A DNA stretch of 64,000 bases from Canibacter zhoujuaniae (GCF_011752015.1 NZ_JAAIKA010000002.1:1-64000); one strand, 5' to 3'. Positions 15,760 to 25,137 are shown, counted from the stretch's first letter. Notes: generated by a model from the sequence alone, not told the origin. A program made the numbers and translations.

Positions 15760-17364
15760 ATGAAGAAAAAATTTTATGGCTCAATAGCTTTAGCTAGCAC
15801 AGCTGCGCTGCTGCTTGCTGGCTGCGCTGGGGGCGGCGACAACAGCGGTGGCTCAAGCAATGGAATTACCGTCGGCACAACCGAGGTGGTTACATCACTC
15901 GATCCCGCTGGTTCTTACGACAATGGTTCATTTGCCATCGCGACAAATGTTTACCCATTCCTGCTGAACAACCCAGTGGGTGAGGCAACTGTAGAGCCAG
16001 ACATCGCAGAGACGGCTGAGTTCACCGGCCCAACCGAATACACTGTCACCCTCAAGAAGGATCTGACTTTCGCGAACGGTCACGACCTCACAGCATCTGA
16101 TGTTGTGCACACATTTGAGCGTATGCTCAACATCGACGACGCAAACGGGCCGCAGAGCCTGCTAGAGGGTATGGAGTCTGTAAAAGCAACTGACGATCTC
16201 ACTGTTGTTTTCACCCTAAAAGCTGAGCACGATCAGACTTTCCCACAGATTCTGTCAAGCCCAGTGGCTCCGATCCTCGATGAGGAAGTATTCCCGGCTG
16301 ATAAGTTGCTTGACGATGCAGCCGTTATCGAAGCCAAGCCGTTTGCTGGTCAGTACACACTCGAGCGCTTCGACAAAGGCAACCTTGCCGTGTTTAAGGC
16401 TAACGACGCATACAAGGGCATTTGGGGTGCACCAAAGACTGAGCAGATTAACGTTCGCTACTTTGCAAACGAGTCAAACCTGAGCCAGGCTATCGAAACT
16501 AAAGCTGTTGATGTTGCATTCCGTTCACTCTCGGCAACCGATGTTGCAAAGTTTGAGAAGACTGACGGTCTGAACGTTGTGCACGGCCCCGGTGGCGAGA
16601 TTCGCTACATCGTGTTCAACTTCGACACCATGCCCTACGGAGCAGCAACTGCTGAAGCAGACGCTAACAAAGCTCTTGCTGTGCGCCAGGCGGTTGCAGA
16701 TTTGATCGACCGTGAAAAGATTGCGCACGAGGTGTTTAAGGACACCTACACCCCGCTCTACGGACATGTTCCTGCCGGGCTCGAGGGTGCTGCTGAACCG
16801 TTGAAGTCTCTGTACGGTGACGGTAACGGTGGCGCTGACGCTGCGAAAGCAGCTTCCCGCTTGGAAGCTGCCGGTGTTGAGACTCCGGTTACCCTTGACC
16901 TGCAGTATGTTGCTGAGCGCTACGGCGCTGCGGCCACCGAAGAGTATGCGCAGATTAAAGCAATGCTCGAAGCTGATGGTCTCTTCAACGTAAACCTGCA
17001 GACCACTGAATGGGGTGTCTACTCAAAGGAGTACAGCTCTGGTGCGTACCCAGCCTTCCAGCTCGGCTGGTTCCCTGACTACTCAGACGCTGATAACTAT
17101 CTCACGCCGTTCTTCCTTGAGGGTGGCTTCTTGAAGAACCACTACAACAACGAAGCGGTAAATACCCTGCTGCGTGAACAGGTGGCGACAGACGACGCCG
17201 CGAAACGCGCCTCACTCATTGAAGAGGTGCAGAACCTCACCGCTAACGATCTGCCAACCGTCCCACTGCTGCAGGGCGCACAGGTTGCAGTAGCGGTTGA
17301 TGGCATCAGCGGCGTTACCCTTGATCCATCATTTAAGTTCCGTTTTGGAACCCTCGCACGCTAG
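15760..17364 (+). CDS. Peptide ABC transporter substrate-binding lipoprotein (SBP family 5)
   Basis: 534 residues from ATG 15760, chosen because GGAGG lies 4 nt upstream and a lipoprotein signal MKKKFYGSIALAS...LLLAGC follows (lipidated Cys 22). The mature part has the DppA/OppA family layout, including EPDIAETAEF and LTFANGHDLTASDVVHTFERML near the N-terminal lobe. Captures oligopeptides, dipeptides or related cations at the outer membrane face for the permeases and ATPase encoded next. A stem-loop separates it from the permease gene, likely giving the binding protein in excess. Exact substrate unknown. Confidence 0.93.
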   Translation: MKKKFYGSIALASTAALLLAGCAGGGDNSGGSSNGITVGTTEVVTSLDPAGSYDNGSFAIATNVYPFLLNNPVGEATVEPDIAETAEFTGPTEYTVTLKKDLTFANGHDLTASDVVHTFERMLNIDDANGPQSLLEGMESVKATDDLTVVFTLKAEHDQTFPQILSSPVAPILDEEVFPADKLLDDAAVIEAKPFAGQYTLERFDKGNLAVFKANDAYKGIWGAPKTEQINVRYFANESNLSQAIETKAVDVAFRSLSATDVAKFEKTDGLNVVHGPGGEIRYIVFNFDTMPYGAATAEADANKALAVRQAVADLIDREKIAHEVFKDTYTPLYGHVPAGLEGAAEPLKSLYGDGNGGADAAKAASRLEAAGVETPVTLDLQYVAERYGAAATEEYAQIKAMLEADGLFNVNLQTTEWGVYSKEYSSGAYPAFQLGWFPDYSDADNYLTPFFLEGGFLKNHYNNEAVNTLLREQVATDDAAKRASLIEEVQNLTANDLPTVPLLQGAQVAVAVDGISGVTLDPSFKFRFGTLAR

Positions 17365-17384
17365 GTTAGTTAGCTGAGACAAGC

Positions 17385-17418
17385 GGGCGGGTCTCTCGAT
17401 ACTCTCGAGGACCCGCCC
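17385..17418 (+). terminator. Intra-operon stem-loop (attenuator or mRNA-stabilising)
   Basis: GGGCGGGT (17385-17392) pairs with ACCCGCCC (17411-17418), and the stem extends inward with TCTCGA/TCGAG. There is no T-run. Its place between a binding-protein gene and its permease gene fits partial termination or 3' end protection, a known way to raise binding-protein levels. Confidence 0.65.
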
Positions 17419-17446
17419 ACATTGGCTTTAACAGGAAAGCAAAAAT

Positions 17447-18526
17447 ATGGCTGCAGTAGCTGAGACGCAGGCAGTGTCTGCGACGAAAAAGAAGAAGTCG
17501 GGCGGTGGGCTCGGGCGCTACATTCTGTGGCGCGCTGTGCTGATCATTCCGACTGTGTTTATTTTGGTGACGATGGTGTTCCTTCTGATGCGCACCATCG
17601 GAGACCCAATCACCGCGTCTATTGGCGGAAAACTGCCACCCGATCAGCTCGCTGCCCGCATTGCGGCGGCCGGCTATGATCGGCCAGTTTTGGTGCAGTA
17701 CTTCGAGTACCTCGGGCAGGTTTTTACCGGTAATTTCGGCACCACAATCACAGACAACCGCCCGGTTACTGAAGTGCTGCTAACCTTCGGTTCGGCAACT
17801 TTGGAGCTTGCGTTTTACACGCTGATTGTTGCGTTTATTGTCGGTATCCCGCTCGGTATGGCCGCAGCCTACTACCGCGACAAGGGGCCGGATGCGGCGC
17901 TGCGCATGTTTGCGATCTTTACCTATGCAACCCCGGTCTTCTTCTCCGGTTTGATAATGAAGCTGATCTTTGGGGTCTGGCTTGGTTGGCTTCCTGTGTC
18001 GGGCCGCGCCTCGGTGAACACTGAGATCGACATCCAGCTGAATGTCGCAAACCCAACCGGTATTTACCTCATCGACGCCATCCAGACCGGGAATCCGGCA
18101 AACATTATCGATGTGCTGCGTCACGCGGTGCTGCCGGCGCTGACACTTGGCATGATGACAGCTGGTGTCTTCCTGCGTCTTGTGCGCACCAATATGATTG
18201 GCACTATCGGCCGTGAATACGTTGAGTCTGGCCGATCACGTGGTGTGTCTGAGTTCAGACTTATCACTAAACACGCATACCGGCCGGCCCTGATCCCAGT
18301 GATCACTGTGATTGGCCTGCAGATAGCGCTGCTACTCGGTGGCGCTGTGCTCACCGAAACCACATTTGAGTGGAAAGGTCTCGGCTTTCAGCTCGCCTAT
18401 TATCTTTCAGGCCGCGACTTTGTTGCTGTGCAGGGTATTGTGGCGATGCTGGCGGTCATCGTTGCGCTTTCCAACTTCATCGTGGATATACTTGCGGCGC
18501 TCATCGACCCACGAGTGAGGTACTAA
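17447..18526 (+). CDS. Peptide ABC transporter permease, DppB/OppB type
   Basis: 359 residues. After a Lys-rich start there are six hydrophobic segments. The BPD_transp_1 EAA region is near residue 265 (REYVESGRSRGVSEFRLITKHAYRPALIP, split here for length). N-terminal FLLMRTIGDPI and the region APDQLAARIAAAGYDRPVLVQYFEYL resemble DppB family proteins. GGAAAG precedes the ATG. It ends two bases before the ATG of the partner permease, so the two are translated together as the membrane heterodimer. Confidence 0.92.
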   Translation: MAAVAETQAVSATKKKKSGGGLGRYILWRAVLIIPTVFILVTMVFLLMRTIGDPITASIGGKLPPDQLAARIAAAGYDRPVLVQYFEYLGQVFTGNFGTTITDNRPVTEVLLTFGSATLELAFYTLIVAFIVGIPLGMAAAYYRDKGPDAALRMFAIFTYATPVFFSGLIMKLIFGVWLGWLPVSGRASVNTEIDIQLNVANPTGIYLIDAIQTGNPANIIDVLRHAVLPALTLGMMTAGVFLRLVRTNMIGTIGREYVESGRSRGVSEFRLITKHAYRPALIPVITVIGLQIALLLGGAVLTETTFEWKGLGFQLAYYLSGRDFVAVQGIVAMLAVIVALSNFIVDILAALIDPRVRY

Positions 18527-18528
18527 CT

Positions 18529-19575
18529 ATGACTGTAAAGAAATGGCACAACCTGCCACTGATTAAGCAGTATCGGATGTCTGTTGGCTGGCAGCGTTTT
18601 ATGCTCACGGTGGGTCTCGCGCTCGTCGGCCTGTTTGTGGTTGTTGCGGTGTTTGCCCCGCTGTTGGCGCCGTACTCACACAATCAGCTGTCAAACGAAA
18701 ACGGATCTTTTGGATCTCTGTCAGCGCCGAGCATAGCCCACCCGTTGGGCACAACTATCGCTGGATACGACGTGTTATCCCGTGTTATCTGGGGTAGCCG
18801 GACAGCGCTGTTCGTTATTGTAATCGCCGTGCTCGCATCTATCTTTATCGGCTCACTGCTCGGTCTTATTTCGGGTTACATTGGCGGTGTTATTGACCGT
18901 GTGCTCGTGATGATCTCTGATGCGGTGTATGCGTTCCCGTCACTGCTGCTTGCGATTGTGCTGTCGATTATGATCTCCGGCGGTCAATCGAGCATGTGGG
19001 GCGGTATATTGGCCGCGGGATTCTCGATCACAGTTGTGTTTATTCCGCAGTATTTCCGCGTCGTGCGGTCAGAAGTTGTGCGCATCAAAGCAGAAGCATT
19101 TGTGGAGTCTGCGCGCGTTGTTGGCGCAAGCCACATGCGGATCATGTTCCGCCACGTGTTCCGCAACTCGACCCGCTCGCTGCCGCTGGTGTTTACGCTG
19201 AACGCATCTGAGGCGATCCTGACTTTGGCAGGTCTTGGATTCTTGGGTTTCGGTATCGAGCCAAACTCTGCCTCTGAGTGGGGTTACGATCTGAACAAAT
19301 CACTCAGCGATGTAACAAACGGTGTCTGGTGGACGGCGCTGTGGCCTGGACTTGCAATTGTGCTCGTCGTGGTCGGACTCACCCTCACAGGTGAGTCACT
19401 CAACGATCTGGCAGACCCACGTCTGCGCAGCCGCCGACGTGCTGTTGCAGGATCGGGCACCGTCGCGAACACCTCTGTTGTGACAATACCTGATGTAGCG
19501 GCGGGCTCTGCTGCAGCCGGGGAGGTCGCGGCTGATCCGAAAGAAGCAGGCACGAGTGAAGGAGGTGCCCGATGA
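18529..19575 (+). CDS. Peptide ABC transporter permease, DppC/OppC type
   Basis: 348 residues. ATG 18529 is chosen because GAGGT lies upstream and it is two bases after the stop of the first permease; the frame extends back to 18370, but inside that gene. The EAA loop AEAFVESARVVGASHMRIM and about six membrane segments are visible. The C-terminal 50 residues are Ala/Ser-rich and charged. Its stop overlaps the ATPase gene by ATGA. Confidence 0.92.
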   Translation: MTVKKWHNLPLIKQYRMSVGWQRFMLTVGLALVGLFVVVAVFAPLLAPYSHNQLSNENGSFGSLSAPSIAHPLGTTIAGYDVLSRVIWGSRTALFVIVIAVLASIFIGSLLGLISGYIGGVIDRVLVMISDAVYAFPSLLLAIVLSIMISGGQSSMWGGILAAGFSITVVFIPQYFRVVRSEVVRIKAEAFVESARVVGASHMRIMFRHVFRNSTRSLPLVFTLNASEAILTLAGLGFLGFGIEPNSASEWGYDLNKSLSDVTNGVWWTALWPGLAIVLVVVGLTLTGESLNDLADPRLRSRRRAVAGSGTVANTSVVTIPDVAAGSAAAGEVAADPKEAGTSEGGAR

Positions 19576-21299
19576 ATCAGGTGCTAGATATTCAAAACCT
19601 TGAGGTTACTTTTTCGACCGACCGGGGGCCGGTAAAAGCGGTTGATGGCGTGTCACTGCAGGTTGCTCCGGGTCGAGTGCTTGCGGTGGTTGGCGAGTCT
19701 GGCTCGGGTAAAACCGTGTCGGCACGCACGGTTTTGGGCTTGCTGCCGGAGACCGCGGCTACAAACGGCGCTGTTTTGCTTGCGAACACCACTGAGCGCG
19801 GCGGCGTCAGCGATGTAATTACGCTGAGCAAAGATGAACTGCGAAAAGCGCGCGGGCGTGACGTGGCGATGGTCTTCCAAGAGCCGTCAACTGCGATGAA
19901 CCCGGTGTTTCCAATCTGGTGGCAGATTGCAGAGGGGTTGCGGGCGCACGGCAAATACACGAAAAAAGAGCTGCGCGCCAAGGTGCTTGAGATGCTGAAG
20001 CTGGTGGGTCTGCCAGACCCTGAAGCGCGTCTCGACTACTACCCACACCAGCTGTCTGGCGGGCAAAAACAGCGCGTCATGATTGCGATGGCGCTGGCCT
20101 TGCGCCCGGGTTTGATTGTTGCTGATGAGCCAACGACCGCGCTTGATGTGACGGTGCAGGCGGAAATTCTCGACCTCTTGCGCAGGCTGCGCGATGAGCT
20201 GGGAACAGCAATTCTGCTGATCACCCACAATATGGGTGTGGTAGCCGATCTGGCCGATGATGTTGCTGTGATGTATCAAGGCAAGGTTGTTGAGACCGGC
20301 TCGGTTGAGCAGATTTTTAAACACCCGCAGGAGGACTACACAAAGACTCTGCTCGGCGCTGTGCTGAAGCTCGGCGATGGGCGGATCCGTGCGGCCAGTG
20401 TGCATGAGGCTGAAGCTGCTGCGCATGCCGCAGGTATTGCACATGAGCCGAAGCCGAAGGGCGAAGTTTTAGTTGCAGCCCGCGGTCTAGAGATCCAGTA
20501 TCCGGGCCGCTTGGGGCGCCCCGGTTTTAAAGCTGTGCGCGGTGTTGACTTCGAAATTCGGGGCGGTGAGGTTTATGGCCTCGTCGGTGAGTCCGGCTCA
20601 GGTAAGTCAACAATTGGGCGCGCGATTGCGGGTCTCACCGAAGCTACTGGCGGGTCGTTGCAGGTTTTCGGCCACGAGATGGTCGGATTTAAAGAGAAGG
20701 CTTTTAAACCGCTGCGCAAAGACATTGGATTTGTTTTCCAGGATCCCGCATCAAGCTTTAATCCGCTGCTAACGATTGCTGAGAACGTTGCTGAACCGTT
20801 GATTGTGCACGGTAAAGCGAAAGACGCTTCTGCTGCTCGCGCGCGAGTCGATGAGCTGTTGGAGGCGGTGCAGCTGCCGCGGAGCTATGGTGACCGCTTC
20901 CCGCACGAGCTTTCCGGCGGGCAGCGCCAGCGTGCCTCATTAGCGCGAGGTTTGGCGCTTGATCCGAAACTGTTGATTGCTGATGAACCGACAAGTGCCT
21001 TAGACGTAAGCGTGCAGGCGCGTGTGCTTGAGCTGTTTGCGGAGTTGCAGCACGAACTGGGTTTCGCGTCTCTCTTCATCACCCACGATTTGGCTGTTGT
21101 TGATGCTTTGGCTGACACGGTGGGTGTGCTTTTCCACGGCGAGCTTGTTGAAGCAGGGCCGGCGCAGCAGGTGTTGAGCGATCCGCAGGAGCTTTACACG
21201 CAGCGTCTCTTAGCTTCACTGCCAGTGCCAGATCCTGCCGAGCAGGCAGAGCGTCGCGAGCTGGCACGGAAGCTGCGCGCCGCAGCTGGGATTAACTAA
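19572..21299 (+). CDS. Peptide ABC transporter ATPase, DppD-DppF fusion
   Basis: 575 residues containing two complete ATPase domains. Domain 1 has GESGSGKT (about residue 37) and LSGGQKQR; domain 2 has GESGSGKST (about 338) and LSGGQRQR, each with its own DEPT Walker B. The fusion replaces the separate DppD and DppF subunits, and is frequent in Actinobacteria. ATGA overlap with the preceding permease gene. It completes the operon SBP-permease-permease-ATPase and is followed by a very strong terminator. Confidence 0.95.
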   Translation: MNQVLDIQNLEVTFSTDRGPVKAVDGVSLQVAPGRVLAVVGESGSGKTVSARTVLGLLPETAATNGAVLLANTTERGGVSDVITLSKDELRKARGRDVAMVFQEPSTAMNPVFPIWWQIAEGLRAHGKYTKKELRAKVLEMLKLVGLPDPEARLDYYPHQLSGGQKQRVMIAMALALRPGLIVADEPTTALDVTVQAEILDLLRRLRDELGTAILLITHNMGVVADLADDVAVMYQGKVVETGSVEQIFKHPQEDYTKTLLGAVLKLGDGRIRAASVHEAEAAAHAAGIAHEPKPKGEVLVAARGLEIQYPGRLGRPGFKAVRGVDFEIRGGEVYGLVGESGSGKSTIGRAIAGLTEATGGSLQVFGHEMVGFKEKAFKPLRKDIGFVFQDPASSFNPLLTIAENVAEPLIVHGKAKDASAARARVDELLEAVQLPRSYGDRFPHELSGGQRQRASLARGLALDPKLLIADEPTSALDVSVQARVLELFAELQHELGFASLFITHDLAVVDALADTVGVLFHGELVEAGPAQQVLSDPQELYTQRLLASLPVPDPAEQAERRELARKLRAAAGIN

Positions 21300-21304
21300 C
21301 CGTT

Positions 21305-21354
21305 ACATCTAAAAAGCCGGTCTGCTTTACCATCCAGACCGGCTTTTTAGATGT
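21305..21354. terminator. Bidirectional intrinsic terminator
   Basis: Perfect 20-nt arms (21305-21324 and 21335-21354) around a 10-nt loop, with A5 on the left and T5 on the right. It serves the transporter operon on the plus strand and the aspartate aminotransferase gene on the minus strand, whose stop is 7 nt away. Confidence 0.95.
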
Positions 21355-21360
21355 CAGAGA

Positions 21361-22563
21361 CTATTTTGTGCCAAACAGTTTTTGCAGGCGCTGGATGCCC
21401 TCAACCAGCGCCTCATCGCCCAGGGCGTAACTGAAACGCAGATAGCCGCTCGGGCCGAACGCCTCGCCCGGCACCGCCGCGACCTCGGCCTCTTCAAGAA
21501 TGATGTCGGCGAGCTCAAGTGATGTCTGCGGGGTCTTGCCGGCAACCTCAGTGCCGAGCACCTCAGAAACATCGACGTAAGCGTAGAAAGCGCCCTCAGG
21601 CATTGGGCAGTTGAAACCACGCACTTTATTTAGCTCAGCAACGATGAGCGCACGACGACGCTCAAAGGCCTGACGCATTTCTTCAATCGGCGCAGTGTCG
21701 CCCGTCAAAGCCTCAATCGTTGCGCGCTGCGCAATGTTGTTGACGTTGCTGCAGAGGTGTGACTGGAGATTCGCGGCAACCTTAATTGCGTCAGCAGGGC
21801 CGACCATCCACCCCAAACGCCAACCGGTCATAGCGTAGGTTTTAGCGACACCGTTCACAAGCAGTGTTTGCTCAGCGAGCTCTGGCACAGCTTCAACAAT
21901 TGAGACAGCCTTTACGCCACCGTAGGTGAGATTTTGGTAGATCTCATCGGTAATCACCCACACGCCGTTTGCGAGCGCCCATTCACCGATAGCCTTTGTC
22001 TCTTCAAAGTTGTAGACAGCCCCGGTTGGGTTTGATGGTGACACGAACACAACAGCTTTAGTGCGCTCTGTACGGGCAGCCTCAAGCTGCTCGACAGTGA
22101 CCTTATAGTTTTGATCTGCCCCTGCATAAATCGGCACGGCAACCCCGTCAGCCAGTGCAATCGCCTCAGGGTAGCTGGTCCAGTACGGGCCAGGCAAAAT
22201 AACCTCATCGCCGGGGTTAATAATTGCTTGGAAAGCCATATAAACCGCCTGCTTACCGCCGTTGGTGACGATAATCTGTGCAGGATCCACCTCAATGCCA
22301 CTGTCGCGCTTAGTCTTCTCGGCAATTGCCTTGCGCAATTCTGGGAGACCCGTTGCCGCGGTGTAGCGGAAGTTTGCCGGATCATCGAGCGCAGCGCGTG
22401 CTGCATCTACGATGTGGGGTGGGGTTGGGAAATCAGGCTCACCCGCAGCGTAACTAATTACCGGGCGACCCTCGGCTTTGAGGGCTTTCGCTTTTGCGTC
22501 AACCTTGAGCGTTGCTGACTCGGCGATTGCCGCCATCTTCTTTGAAACACGTTCCCTTGTCAT
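21361..22563 (-). CDS. aspC: Aspartate aminotransferase, class I (AspC/AAT-Ib type)
   Basis: 400 residues. Seen: [11 protein letters not shown], the [13 protein letters not shown] phosphate-binding region, [21 protein letters not shown] and the PLP lysine in [16 protein letters not shown] (Lys 241). This matches the prokaryotic subgroup Ib aspartate aminotransferases, which transfer amino groups between aspartate or glutamate and oxo acids. The minus-strand promoter TATGAT lies 6 nt before the ATG with no Shine-Dalgarno. It is transcribed away from the tRNA-Trp/secE block. Confidence 0.93.
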   Translation of the reverse strand: MTRERVSKKMAAIAESATLKVDAKAKALKAEGRPVISYAAGEPDFPTPPHIVDAARAALDDPANFRYTAATGLPELRKAIAEKTKRDSGIEVDPAQIIVTNGGKQAVYMAFQAIINPGDEVILPGPYWTSYPEAIALADGVAVPIYAGADQNYKVTVEQLEAARTERTKAVVFVSPSNPTGAVYNFEETKAIGEWALANGVWVITDEIYQNLTYGGVKAVSIVEAVPELAEQTLLVNGVAKTYAMTGWRLGWMVGPADAIKVAANLQSHLCSNVNNIAQRATIEALTGDTAPIEEMRQAFERRRALIVAELNKVRGFNCPMPEGAFYAYVDVSEVLGTEVAGKTPQTSLELADIILEEAEVAAVPGEAFGPSGYLRFSYALGDEALVEGIQRLQKLFGTK

Positions 22564-22569
22564 GTCTTT

Positions 22570-22575
22570 ATCATA
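22570..22575 (-). promoter_or_regulatory. -10 element TATGAT, leaderless start of aspC
   Basis: Minus-strand TATGAT followed by AAAGAC and the ATG at 22563. One mismatch to TATAAT. Confidence 0.6.
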
Positions 22576-22610
22576 GTGCAGTTAGACAATCGGAGCGTTA
22601 TACCGTATGC

Positions 22611-22639
22611 TTGACAGGTGCTAGTAAATAGCATTAATT
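22611..22639 (+). promoter_or_regulatory. Promoter of tRNA-Trp-secE-nusG
   Basis: Consensus -35 TTGACA (22611-22616), 17-bp spacer, then TTAATT (22634-22639) or ATTAAT one base earlier. Good sigma-70-type promoter ahead of tRNA-Trp. Confidence 0.6.
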
Positions 22640-22662
22640 TTTATGTCCGCAACACATAAAAA
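22638..22662 (+). repeat. AT-rich perfect inverted repeat before tRNA-Trp
   Basis: TTTTTATGT (22638-22646) and ACATAAAAA (22654-22662) are perfect arms around CCGCAAC. It lies between the promoter and the tRNA, in the transcribed 5' part. Function unknown. Confidence 0.5.
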
Positions 22663-22670
22663 TCACCCAA

Positions 22671-22743
22671 AGGGCGGTGGCTCAATTGGTAGAGCAGCGG
22701 TCTCCAAAACCGCAGGTTGCAGGTTCGAGTCCTGTCCGCCCTG
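22671..22743 (+). tRNA. tRNA-Trp (anticodon CCA)
   Basis: 73 nt. Acceptor AGGGCGG/CCGCCCT, D-arm GCTC...GAGC, anticodon stem GCGGT/ACCGC with loop CTCCAAA (anticodon 22704-22706), T-arm with TTCGAGT, discriminator G. CCA is not encoded (G-CA-A follows). Linked to secE as in most Gram-positive bacteria. Confidence 0.97.
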
Positions 22744-22784
22744 CAAATAACTCACACAGTGGGTTGGTTAAGAGAGGAAAATGC

Positions 22785-23042
22785 GTGAGCAGCACTGAGA
22801 TCCAGGCATCTGCGGCGGGTCGGGCAGCAGGCAAAAAGCCAAATATTTTTGCGCGCATCATTCTCTTCATCAAGCAGGTTTTTGTTGAGCTGAAGAAGGT
22901 AACCACTCCAACTCGTAAAGAGCTTTGGAAGTATTTCCTTGTGGTGCTCGGGTTTGTTGTGCTGATGATGCTGTTTGTGACAGTCATCGACCAGTTGTTT
23001 GGTTTGGCGACCTCATTCCTGTTCGACGGCTCAAGCTACTAA
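22785..23042 (+). CDS. secE: Preprotein translocase subunit SecE
   Basis: 85 residues with a short cytoplasmic part, the conserved VFVELKKVTTPTRKELWKY stretch and one C-terminal transmembrane helix, as in single-span SecE. GTG 22785 is the start: GAGAGG lies 7 nt upstream and the family N-terminus fits. The frame reads back through tRNA-Trp, which cannot be coding. SecE clamps SecY in the membrane translocon. Upstream of nusG as is nearly universal. Confidence 0.95.
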   Translation: MSSTEIQASAAGRAAGKKPNIFARIILFIKQVFVELKKVTTPTRKELWKYFLVVLGFVVLMMLFVTVIDQLFGLATSFLFDGSSY

Positions 23043-23075
23043 GAGCTTGCTCAATAGCTATTAAGGAGCGATTGT

Positions 23076-23810
23076 ATGACTTCTGAAAATAACGTGGAGG
23101 AAACCCTCGAAAACGCGCTTGACAAAGCTGCTGTGGAGGCGAATGGCGAGGCCACTGCTGCCGCTGTTGATGCAGATAGCGCAGAGGGTGAGGATCGCGC
23201 AGTTGATCCTTACAAAGAATTTAAGCGCGAGCTGCGCCGCAAGCCCGGTAAATGGTACGTCATTCACAGCTACGCGGGCTATGAGCGCAAGGTAAAGCAG
23301 AATCTGTGGCACCGTCGCGAGATCATGAAGGCGACCGAAGACATCTACGAAGTAGAAGTGCCTATGGAAGAAGTCATGGAGGTGCGCAACGGCCAGCGAA
23401 AGATGGTTTCGCGTGTGCGCATTCCCGGCTATGTGATGGTGCGCATGAACCTGAATGAGACAACCTGGTCTGTTGTGCGCCACACACCTGGTGTTACCGG
23501 ATTCGTTGGTAACGCACAGGATCCAATTCCGCTGCGCTTCAACGAAGCTTTCGAGATGCTGAAGTCAACGGTTGAGATTGATGGCGAAGGCAAGGGCGAG
23601 GCGGCTGCGCGTGCTGCCGCTGCTGGCAATGTTGACATTGATTTCGAGCGCGGCGAGACCATCACCATCACCGGTGGCCCATTCGCTGGCTACCCAGCAA
23701 CGATCAACGAGATCAATGCGGCAGCCGGCAAGGTTGTTGTGCTTGTTGCGATGTTTGACCGTGAAACCGCGGTTGAGCTCGGGTTCGACCAGATTGAAAA
23801 GATGGTCTAA
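23076..23810 (+). CDS. nusG: Transcription termination/antitermination factor NusG
   Basis: 244 residues. An acidic, poorly conserved N-terminal extension of about 60 residues (usual in Actinobacteria) is followed by the NGN domain, KWYVIHSYAGYERKVKQNL onward, and the C-terminal KOW domain (ITGGPFAGYPATINEINAA... ending FDQIEKMV). Binds RNA polymerase and couples it to Rho or the ribosome. TAAGGAG precedes the ATG. An insert of about 25 Ala/Glu/Gly-rich residues lies between NGN and KOW. Confidence 0.96.
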   Translation: MTSENNVEETLENALDKAAVEANGEATAAAVDADSAEGEDRAVDPYKEFKRELRRKPGKWYVIHSYAGYERKVKQNLWHRREIMKATEDIYEVEVPMEEVMEVRNGQRKMVSRVRIPGYVMVRMNLNETTWSVVRHTPGVTGFVGNAQDPIPLRFNEAFEMLKSTVEIDGEGKGEAAARAAAAGNVDIDFERGETITITGGPFAGYPATINEINAAAGKVVVLVAMFDRETAVELGFDQIEKMV

Positions 23811-23993
23811 AATTAGAGACTTGTGCATCGATTTTCGGTGCACTTACTTGCCAGCTTGGTAAGTAACCTTCACCGCATCGGTGAAGTGCCCCAAAACTCA
23901 CGTGTTTCGGGGCGCGCCACAACGGCGCAACTACCGCCGACAGAAATACTGTCGCGTGGGAGAGGCCCACGGGCTTCGATGAAAGGAAAACTC
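23811..23993 (+). promoter_or_regulatory. Structured leader of the rplK-rplA operon
   Basis: 183 non-coding bases rich in inverted repeats: TTACTT..AAGTAA, TTCACCGCATCGGTGAA, GCCCC..GGGGC, GCGCCACAACGGCGC and TGGGAGAGGCCCA. Family knowledge: L1 represses this operon by binding a leader structure that mimics its 23S rRNA site; the last hairpin, directly upstream of the Shine-Dalgarno, is the natural candidate. Promoter position not clear. Confidence 0.5.
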
Positions 23994-24416
23994 ATGGCGA
24001 AGAAAGTTGTGGGTCTGATTAAACTTCAGATCCCTGCTGGCGCCGCTAACCCAGCACCTCCTGTAGGTCCTGCGCTCGGTCAGCACAGCGTCAACATCAT
24101 GGAATTCTGCAAGGCATACAACGCAGCGACTGAATCACAGCGCGGCAACATTATTCCTGTAGAGATTTCTGTTTACGATGATCGTTCATTCGATTTCGTG
24201 CTTAAAACTCCACCAGCAGCTGAGCTCTTGAAGAAGGCTGCAGGCGTGCAGAAGGGTTCAGGCACCCCGCACACCGTGAAGGTCGCAAAGGTTACTCGCG
24301 ACCAGGTACGTCAGATCGCAGAGCAGAAGATGGCTGATCTAAACGCTAACGATCTTGACGCAGCAGAACTTATCATCGCGGGCACCGCTCGCTCAATGGG
24401 CATTACGGTCGAATAG
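23994..24416 (+). CDS. rplK: 50S ribosomal protein L11
   Basis: 140 residues, [16 protein letters not shown] start, [22 protein letters not shown] proline-rich hinge region and C-terminal RNA-binding domain ending [14 protein letters not shown] 23994 is preceded by GAAAGGA; the frame continues upstream to 23823, but that is leader RNA. Binds the GTPase-associated centre of 23S rRNA with L10/L12. Confidence 0.97.
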   Translation: MAKKVVGLIKLQIPAGAANPAPPVGPALGQHSVNIMEFCKAYNAATESQRGNIIPVEISVYDDRSFDFVLKTPPAAELLKKAAGVQKGSGTPHTVKVAKVTRDQVRQIAEQKMADLNANDLDAAELIIAGTARSMGITVE

Positions 24417-24430
24417 GAGGGGCGTAGAAA

Positions 24431-25120
24431 ATGGCTCAGAAGTCAAAGGCATACCGCGCCGCTGCCGAAAAGATCGAGGCAGGCAAACTTTACACTCCAG
24501 CAGAGGCAGTAACCCTCGCTAAGGAGACCGGCTCAGCAAAGACTGACAGCACCGTTGAGGTTGCTGTGAAGCTCGGCGTTGATCCACGCAAGGCTGATCA
24601 GATGGTGCGCGGCACCGTTTCTCTGCCACACGGCACCGGTAAGACCGCACGTGTGATCGTTTTCGCTATTGGCCCTGCTGCTGAGGCAGCTATCGCTGCT
24701 GGCGCAGACGAGGTGGGCGGCGATGAGCTTATCGAAAAGGTTGCTGCAGGCTGGACCGACTTCGATTCAGCAGTTGCAACTCCCGACATGATGGGTAAGG
24801 TTGGTCGTCTTGGTAAGGTGCTCGGTCCACGTGGCCTGATGCCAAACCCAAAGACCGGCACTGTTACCCCAAATGCTGCACAGGCTGTGACAGACATTAA
24901 GGGCGGTAAGATCGAGTTCCGCGTTGACAAGCACGCTAACGTGCACTTCATCGTTGGTAAAGCATCATTCAGCCCAGAGCAGCTGACTGACAACATCAAT
25001 GCTGCGCTGGAAGAGATTGCACGTCTTAAGCCAGCATCATCGAAGGGTAAATACTTTATCAAGGGTGCGGTTTCAACCACCTTTGGTCCTGGTATCCCGC
25101 TCGATGTAACCGGTCTCTAA
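24431..25120 (+). CDS. rplA: 50S ribosomal protein L1
   Basis: 229 residues, with the L1 signatures [21 protein letters not shown] and [20 protein letters not shown]. Forms the mobile L1 stalk and represses its own operon. Strong AGGAGGGG Shine-Dalgarno 14 nt after rplK. A terminator follows, so rplJ-rplL are not co-transcribed here and are not in the adjacent sequence. Confidence 0.97.
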   Translation: MAQKSKAYRAAAEKIEAGKLYTPAEAVTLAKETGSAKTDSTVEVAVKLGVDPRKADQMVRGTVSLPHGTGKTARVIVFAIGPAAEAAIAAGADEVGGDELIEKVAAGWTDFDSAVATPDMMGKVGRLGKVLGPRGLMPNPKTGTVTPNAAQAVTDIKGGKIEFRVDKHANVHFIVGKASFSPEQLTDNINAALEEIARLKPASSKGKYFIKGAVSTTFGPGIPLDVTGL

Positions 25121-25137
25121 ACACTGGTTGATTGTTT

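Noticed and set aside
22677-22784. N-terminal extension of SecE read through tRNA-Trp
   Set aside because: The bases form an intact tRNA; SecE has a proper GTG with Shine-Dalgarno at 22785.
23823-23993. 57-residue N-terminal extension of L11
   Set aside because: L11 begins MAKKV; the upstream bases are hairpin-rich leader and a good Shine-Dalgarno precedes 23994.
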